A stretch of 64,000 nt of DNA from Planctomicrobium piriforme. GTDB lineage: Bacteria; Planctomycetota; Planctomycetia; Planctomycetales; Planctomycetaceae. The translations under genes were made by a program, and so were the position numbers. Positions 59,559 to 64,000 of the stretch are shown one piece after another. Position 1 is the stretch's first letter. Each line of letters opens with the position of its first letter. The notes under the pieces were generated by a model. It was not told the DNA's origin, made no database searches, and saw only the letters and a program-made list of their open reading frames with translations. The stretch is from positions 496,001 through 560,000 of the forward strand of contig NZ_FOQD01000001.1 of the NCBI RefSeq assembly GCF_900113665.1, written 5' to 3'.

Positions 59559-60929
59559 TCACATCATCATCCTGAAGGCCATCCCCATCGCACAGCAGAT
59601 TGCCAGCGTCCACACCATGCCCACGTTCGTGCGGAACGTCAGCCAGCACGCAAAGAAGGCGATCAGTGCGGCAGGCGGATCCGACGCTGCCCAGTCGGGA
59701 ACATCCAGCGTCAACGGGCCCAAGGTCTGCTTCACGACCCTTCGGAACAACGTATGCATCGCGAACCACACCGCGAGGTTGAGTACCACTCCCACGACCG
59801 CGGCCGTGATGGAGGAGAGCGCCGCCGACAGCAAACGATTCTGGCGCAGGCGTTCGATGTACGGCGCGCCGAGGAAGATCCAGTAGAAGCACGGCACAAA
59901 TGTGACCCACGTCGTCACGATCGATCCCAGCACGCCTGCCATGAGCGGACTGAATGGACCTGGATGCCGATACGCCCCCATGAACCCTACGAACTGCACC
60001 ACCATGATTAACGGGCCAGGTGTCGTTTCGGCCATGCCGAGGCCATCCAGCATCTCGCCTGACTGCAGCCAGTGAAAGCGCTCGACCGCCTGTTGAGCCA
60101 GATACGCGAGAACCGAATACGCCCCGCCAAATGTCACCACCGCCGCCTGACTGAAGAACACCGCTTCCTGGTAAAAGACCGATTCGCGACCCAGTAACGC
60201 CGCCAGCAGCAGAATCGGCCCGAACCACAGCGTCAGACATACCACACTCACCAGCAGCGAATGCCGCAACGTCGCCTTCTGCTCTGGCAGTGTCGAAACG
60301 AGATCAATCTCAGAGGCCGTCGGTTGTGACGATCCATGCCCTTTCAGGACTTGAAACCACTGCGGAGCCAGCTTCCCGCCAATCAACCCGGTCAGTCCCG
60401 CCGCGGCGATGATCACCGGAAACGGCACTTTGAAAAAGAAGATCCCCACGAACGAGCAGACCGCAATCGCCAGCATCACGCGATTCTTCAATACCCGTTT
60501 TCCGATCCGCAGCACCGCCTCGATCACAATCGCCAGCACCGCGGGCTTGAGCCCGAAGAAGAACGCCTGCACGAAGGTGGCGTCCTGCCATTCTGCGTAC
60601 ATCACGCTCAGCAGCAGAATCGAAACGGCGCCCGGCAGAATGAAGAGCGTCCCTGCCATCAACCCGCCGCGGACCCCATGCATCAGCCAGCCGATGTAGG
60701 TCGCCAGTTGCTGCGCTTCCGGGCCAGGCAGCAGCATGCAGAAGTTGAGGGCATGCAGAAACCGCGCTTCGCCGATCCACTTCTTTTCGTCGACGAGAAT
60801 GCGATGCATCACCGCAATCTGCCCTGCCGGCCCCCCAAAACTGAGCAGCGCGACGCGACACCACGTCCAGAATGCCTCGCGCAGCGAGACCGGAGAGGGA
60901 GCAGCCGGAACCGTTTCGGTGTCATTCAA
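59559..60929 (-). CDS. chrA: Chromate transporter (long-chain ChrA)
   Basis: 456 aa, two homologous halves of about six helices each, with the ChrA motifs SFGGPAGQIAVMHRI (first half), LPGPEAQQLATYIGW and the mirror copies VTFGGAYSVLAYLAQ and TPGPLIMVVQFVGF (second half). It exports chromate or related oxyanions, conferring resistance. The start is TTG at 60929, with AGGG about nine bases upstream; longer frames to 61163 include non-conserved sequence and the promoter region of the toxin-antitoxin genes. Confidence 0.92.
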   Translation of the reverse strand: MNDTETVPAAPSPVSLREAFWTWCRVALLSFGGPAGQIAVMHRILVDEKKWIGEARFLHALNFCMLLPGPEAQQLATYIGWLMHGVRGGLMAGTLFILPGAVSILLLSVMYAEWQDATFVQAFFFGLKPAVLAIVIEAVLRIGKRVLKNRVMLAIAVCSFVGIFFFKVPFPVIIAAAGLTGLIGGKLAPQWFQVLKGHGSSQPTASEIDLVSTLPEQKATLRHSLLVSVVCLTLWFGPILLLAALLGRESVFYQEAVFFSQAAVVTFGGAYSVLAYLAQQAVERFHWLQSGEMLDGLGMAETTPGPLIMVVQFVGFMGAYRHPGPFSPLMAGVLGSIVTTWVTFVPCFYWIFLGAPYIERLRQNRLLSAALSSITAAVVGVVLNLAVWFAMHTLFRRVVKQTLGPLTLDVPDWAASDPPAALIAFFACWLTFRTNVGMVWTLAICCAMGMAFRMMM

Positions 60930-61045
60930 GAGAAATGGCCCTGGTGGAAATACCAATCCTGTACTGAATTGCGGGTTCACAATAATGCTCGCATGTCCGC
61001 CGTCAATCAACGGGGCGTCGACGCTGCACAAACTCCAGAAACGTA

Positions 61046-61073
61046 TTGACATTGTGTATACATTACCGATATG
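61046..61073 (+). promoter_or_regulatory. Promoter and operator candidate of the TA pair
   Basis: TTGACA (61046-61051), 16-base spacer, GATATG (61068-61073), 35 bases before the antitoxin start. The palindrome TGTATACA (61055-61062) lies in the spacer, a likely antitoxin binding site. Confidence 0.5.
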
Positions 61074-61107
61074 GTGGAAAGACCGAGACACAGAAAGCGG
61101 GAATCCA

Positions 61108-61398
61108 ATGGCGTCGAAATCCGAAACGCAGCCGGCCAAGACGTCGGTGATGAATCTTCGCATTCAGCCCAGCGCTCGTGATCTCATCGACCGCGCGGCT
61201 CAGGCAGCCGGGAAAAATCGCACGGATTTTGTAATCGAAGCGGCCCGTCGGGAAGCGGAGGCGGTGCTGCTGGATCGCCGGCTGTTTTCTCTGAGTGGTG
61301 AAGCTTTCAAGGCATTCACGGCGGCGCTCGATAAGCCGCCTGCGAAGAATCCCCAGCTGAAACGCCTGCTGGGAACGACTGCCCCGTGGGAGCGATGA
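61108..61398 (+). CDS. DUF1778 antitoxin (TacA-like)
   Basis: 96 aa. The N-terminal ribbon-helix-helix (VMNLRIQPSARDLIDRAAQAAGKNRTDFVIEAARREAEAVLLD) is the DNA-binding and dimer part of DUF1778; the C-terminal stretch (FKAFTAALDKPPAKNPQLKRLL) is the toxin-binding tail. It would neutralise the GNAT toxin after it and repress the promoter. Its stop overlaps the toxin start by ATGA. Only the part from 61108 is coding; upstream codons in frame are the intergenic region. Confidence 0.92.
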   Translation: MASKSETQPAKTSVMNLRIQPSARDLIDRAAQAAGKNRTDFVIEAARREAEAVLLDRRLFSLSGEAFKAFTAALDKPPAKNPQLKRLLGTTAPWER

Positions 61399-61916
61399 AA
61401 GTGCAAAGCGGCCGGTTGCAGCCGCCCCGCGCCATTCAGGCTGACGACGATCTTGCCGGCTTCGACAGCGGCGAGCCGGTTCTGGACGAATGGCTGCGCA
61501 AGCAGTCTCTTCAGAATGAAGCCAGCGGCGCTTCGCGTACTTATGTCGTCCTTGAATCGGGAACACAACGGGTCGTGGCGTATTACTCGCTGGCGACCGG
61601 AGCTGTTCTGAGGGCGAATTCACCCGGCGGGGTCCGCCGCAACATGCCAGAGCCAATCCCCGTGATGGTGCTCGGACGACTAGCGGTCGACCAGCAATGG
61701 CAGGGGCACGGCCTCGGGCAGGGATTACTTCGCGACGCGATCCTCCGCACGCTTCAAGCCGCCGAAATCGCCGGCATCCGCGCCCTGCTCGTCCATGCCC
61801 TGTCAGACGCGGCAAAGAAGTTCTACGAACACTGCGGCTTCCAGACTTCGCCCATCGATCCGCTGACCCTGATGCTCCGCCTGAGCGCCGCCGCCCGGCT
61901 ACTCTCAGGCAAGTGA
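61395..61916 (+). CDS. GNAT toxin (TacT-like)
   Basis: 173 aa. Acetyltransferase that in related systems acetylates the amino acid on charged tRNA and stops translation. The start of the fold (ADDDLAGFDSGEPVLDEWLRKQSL), VMVLGRLAVDQQWQGHGLGQGLLRDAI (acetyl-CoA site with QGHGLG) and FYEHCGFQTSPIDPLTLMLRL are characteristic of this toxin family. ATGA overlap with the antitoxin indicates translational coupling. It ends 90 bases before a convergently oriented tRNA-Leu. Confidence 0.92.
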   Translation: MKVQSGRLQPPRAIQADDDLAGFDSGEPVLDEWLRKQSLQNEASGASRTYVVLESGTQRVVAYYSLATGAVLRANSPGGVRRNMPEPIPVMVLGRLAVDQQWQGHGLGQGLLRDAILRTLQAAEIAGIRALLVHALSDAAKKFYEHCGFQTSPIDPLTLMLRLSAAARLLSGK

Positions 61917-61965
61917 TGCCAGCCGCCGAGAGCCGGCAACGCCCCATGATCGTTTCAGTTGTCAC

Positions 61966-61999
61966 CAACTGAGAACTGAAGACTGACAACTGAAAACGA
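61966..61999 (+). repeat. CTGAGAACTGAAGACTGACAACTGAAAACG array
   Basis: Family copy between the toxin gene and tRNA-Leu. Confidence 0.55.
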
Positions 62000-62006
62000 T
62001 TGCCAT

Positions 62007-62092
62007 TGGCCGAGGCGGGGATCGAACCCGCACGGGGGTTGCCCCCCACAGGATTTTAAGTCCTGTGCGTCTGCCTATTCCGCCACTCGGCC
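62007..62092 (-). tRNA. tRNA-Leu (anticodon UAA)
   Basis: 86-nt class II tRNA on the minus strand. Acceptor GGCCGAG/CTCGGCC, anticodon stem CAGGA/TCCTG around CTTAAAA (anticodon TAA), variable arm GGGGGGCAACCCCC, T arm GCGGG-TTCGATC-CCCGC. CCA is not encoded. TAGAAT (62114-62109) upstream may be its -10 box. It reads UUA, a codon likely rare in this genome. Confidence 0.96.
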
Positions 62093-62276
62093 CGGAGTTG
62101 GGATCGGGATTCTAGCAGGGGGGCGAAAAAAGATGCCACCGGAGAGACAGGTGTTCTTTCAGAGAGGTCCAACCCGTCAAAGGCACGACAAAGTCAATCG
62201 GTAGAATTGTTCTGTTGAGTGGTCTGTTCCGACGAGTCAGTGTGGGGATTGCCGAACTCAGGGACGGTTCACTTTT

Positions 62277-62594
62277 TCACTGTTTGCTTTTCAACGTCGC
62301 GATGAGTTCGGAAAGCAGGCGGTTCGTTTCTTCCTGGGCGGATGCCAGGCGGACATTTTTTTCGATGCATTCTTGAGTCAATTCAATCCCCTTGTTTGCG
62401 AGATCAATGGCATTCTTCTGCTGGGCTTGCGATCGCGGCATAAACGCTGCCAATTTGAAGCTCAAGAATGCCACCCACACGACGAAGAAAAGGAAAGGAA
62501 TCTGTTCGAGCCATATTGGCAAATGGAGTTGCATCGAGCCCATTTCGATCACCGTTTGTTGGTCCTGGGATTCTTCAGGCTCGAATTTTGTCAC
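62277..62594 (-). CDS. Small membrane protein
   Basis: 105 aa with one transmembrane helix (about 31-51, IPFLFFVVWVAFLSFKLAAF) and a C-terminal helix with heptad-like pattern (NAIDLANKGIELTQECIEKNVRLASAQEETNRLL). No family recognised. The start (GTG at 62594) is uncertain; an ATG at 62543 is in frame. Confidence 0.55.
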   Translation of the reverse strand: MTKFEPEESQDQQTVIEMGSMQLHLPIWLEQIPFLFFVVWVAFLSFKLAAFMPRSQAQQKNAIDLANKGIELTQECIEKNVRLASAQEETNRLLSELIATLKSKQ

Positions 62595-62999
62595 CTGAAC
62601 AGGGCGAATTCAAACTCTCATGCCTGGATGCTGGTAACGGCGATTTGGGGGGTTCGATCTGAGATATTGCAGCGTGGCTGCAAAGAGGAGCCCGCACGAT
62701 GAGATTATTTGTCGTGATAAACCGACAAAGTCGAAGCTTGGCCTGTCCCGCAGGTTGACCGGTTCCCAAGCAGTCATCTCTTTGGATACTTTTGCGGTCA
62801 ATATCTTCGGCTCATGACAGTCAGCCCCACGACTCCCGGAACCAAAAGGAGTATCAAGCCGATCCAGTTTGGCCGGAAGTGAAAATAGACGTCATGAACA
62901 TGTGCGTCGGAAAACGGCATGGATCCGCTCAAAGATAATTCGACACACCAGTTCCGGCCATCTGATTGTTTGTGAAGAGTATTCTTGCAGGCTGACCAC
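62595..62999. other. Intergenic region, 405 nt, nothing recognised
   Basis: Several short open frames cross it on both strands, none with protein character. No clear promoter, repeat or terminator seen. Confidence 0.4.
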
Positions 63000-63452
63000 C
63001 TACCGCAGCGACCGCAAATACGCCGCCACGGCTGAGGCGTCTTCTTCGTTCATGCGGAACGGGGGCATTGGCAGGCGGGGTGGGGCGCCGCGGGGGGGGA
63101 TGCCGGTTTGCAGGAATTTGACCAGATCCTTCTCGCCCCAGACCTCGGCGATCGACATCAGGTTGGGGGCCTTGCTCGCCCATTCCTGGTTCGGGAATGG
63201 TGACGGAACCGGGACCGGTGCGCCCTGGAAGAGTTCGGTCTTGATGATCTGCCCGTCGATGGTGCGAGCCGAGTGGCAGTAGACGCACAGCGCCACGTCG
63301 TGAGCCAGGTATTTGCCCCGTTCGACCTTCGGGTCGGTCTTCGCCGGTGCATCGGCGGCGCGGACCTGAGAGGCGGTTTCAGGTGCTCGGGTCGACAGAA
63401 ACGCGACCGCGGCAAACAGTGCGGTCAGCACGAGCAAACGGCTCATTCGCAT
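63000..63452 (-). CDS. Secreted single-heme c-type cytochrome
   Basis: 150 aa. Signal peptide (MRMSRLLVLTALFAAVAFLS), then one heme site C56-V-Y-C59-H60 (LCVYCHSA) and a candidate distal methionine in PRLPMPPFRMNEED. The C-terminal helix (DASAVAAYLRSLR) is typical of class I cytochromes. Likely a periplasmic electron carrier. ATG at 63452 or 63446. Confidence 0.9.
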   Translation of the reverse strand: MRMSRLLVLTALFAAVAFLSTRAPETASQVRAADAPAKTDPKVERGKYLAHDVALCVYCHSARTIDGQIIKTELFQGAPVPVPSPFPNQEWASKAPNLMSIAEVWGEKDLVKFLQTGIPPRGAPPRLPMPPFRMNEEDASAVAAYLRSLR

Positions 63453-63670
63453 GAATCCAGACCTTCAACGGGATGCGGGAAAACAGGTGTCAGGTGCAGC
63501 ATATCACAACCTCGCCGAGTTGCCAGAACAAGGGCTGTTCGGGCCCTGACGGCCAATCAAAAGCGGGATGAATTCCCAACTTCTGGAATGGATCTTTAAG
63601 ATTCGGCTGGTCATTCGAAATGGGTCTTGGGGATCACTTGTTGAGGACATCTCGCTGCAATAACGCTCGC

Positions 63671-63714
63671 CCCCTCACCCCCGGCCCCTCTCCCCAGAGT
63701 ACTGGGGCGAGGGG
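63671..63714 (-). repeat. REP-like palindromic element, copy 3 (inverted)
   Basis: Reverse complement of the GGGGTGAGGGG / CCCCTCGCCCC pattern of copies at 8955 and 57588. Confidence 0.6.
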
Positions 63715-63734
63715 AGGCGGAAGCAGCCCTTCAA

Positions 63735-63763
63735 TCGACAGGCGCGGCGGCGAATAGTTTAAT
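63735..63763 (+). promoter_or_regulatory. Sigma70-type promoter
   Basis: TCGACA (63735-63740), 17-base spacer, TTTAAT (63758-63763), each five of six to consensus, 67 bases before the start of the partial gene. Confidence 0.6.
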
Positions 63764-63830
63764 AGACTCTGACGGAAAACGGGCGACTGGGAATTTGGAA
63801 CGACTGCATGACTTTCCGGAACCTCACAGC

Positions 63831-64000
63831 ATGACCTCGCTGAAGTTTGCAGAACGGGTACTGCTCTCGCTGGGCGCGCTGTTGCTGGTGGGGCTGGTCA
63901 CTTCGCCGCTGATCGTCTTGTGGTGGGCCGGTACGGTGACGGCCATCGTCATTCGAGTCGGCACGGCCCTGCTCCTCTGGCGATGGATTCGGAACTATGT
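63831..64000 (+). CDS. N-terminus of a membrane protein (partial)
   Basis: 56 codons are in the window and the frame stays open at the right edge. Residues 11-40 are strongly hydrophobic (VLLSLGALLLVGLVTSPLIVLWW), followed by a second hydrophobic stretch and a basic RWIRNYV. Preceded by a good promoter; GGAA is the only weak ribosome binding site. Family unknown. Confidence 0.6.
   Translation, partial: MTSLKFAERVLLSLGALLLVGLVTSPLIVLWWAGTVTAIVIRVGTALLLWRWIRNY

Larger units (their letters stand above)
63453..63830. other. Divergent intergenic region, 378 nt
   Basis: Contains REP-like copy 3 and the promoter of the right-edge gene (both listed). Nothing else recognised. Confidence 0.45.

Noticed and set aside
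60930..61163. N-terminal extension of chrA
   Set aside because: Overlaps the toxin-antitoxin promoter and is not conserved ChrA sequence; TTG at 60929 is preferred.

Overview
The window reads as chromosomal DNA of a planctomycete (Planctomycetota). The evidence is the mix of lineage-typical families: a DUF1501 protein beside a DUF1549/DUF1553 protein with cytochrome c motifs, a cytochrome/WD40 fusion, a Verrucomicrobia/Planctomycetes-restricted small protein, a periplasmic sulfatase, LamG, PQQ-propeller and DUF1573 secreted proteins, and a Tad secretion ATPase with its two membrane partners. Base composition is moderately GC-rich, genes run on both strands with few long operons, and many genes lack a clear Shine-Dalgarno site. 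The genus cannot be named from the sequence alone.

Layout. 1-8.8 kb: response regulator, RNase III, TPR protein, a NifV-like homocitrate/isopropylmalate synthase homologue, an exported protein, an alkyltransferase-like protein and release factor 3. 9-16 kb: LRR-like membrane protein, tRNA-Gly(CCC), GspF-like protein, an AMP-forming ligase homologue, DinB-like protein, a small ABC-type ATPase, LamG protein and a GNAT acetyltransferase. 16-24 kb: a GT2/GT39 glycosyltransferase pair, PQQ-propeller protein, a PadR regulator with its membrane partner and a 36-bp dyad operator, a beta-type carbonic anhydrase and a secreted intradiol dioxygenase. 24-31 kb: a large lipoprotein with TPRs, NAD-dependent epimerase, deaminase, then leuA preceded by what looks like a complete leucine attenuator. 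31-39 kb: Dabb protein, ubiE/menG with a UbiD-family decarboxylase (menaquinone), DUF1573 protein and tadA-tadB-tadC. 39.9-48.9 kb: four large secreted-protein genes in one direction (DUF1501, PPC-domain protein, DUF1549/DUF1553, cytochrome-WD40-coiled coil). 49-64 kb: DUF427, beta-propeller, ComEA-like, lipoprotein, RicT/PSP1, sulfatase, HAD phosphatase, PlsY, DoxX, chromate transporter, a TacA/TacT-type toxin-antitoxin pair, tRNA-Leu(UAA), cytochrome c and a partial membrane protein at the right edge.

The most notable item is the leuA leader (28808-28952). A 20-codon ORF with five leucine codons in six positions overlaps three mutually exclusive RNA helices and ends in an 18-bp perfect terminator stem with a U-tract. 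Other regulatory structures are the PadR operator, hairpins inside and before the tad genes, and a 12-bp inverted repeat around a TATAAT box. Intergenic spacers carry several families of short repeats: CTGAAAACTGA-like arrays, REP-like GGGGAGAGGGG hairpins, and a GATCCCTGAGCG hairpin. Apart from the TA pair beside a tRNA gene there is no sign of a prophage, insertion sequence or CRISPR array.
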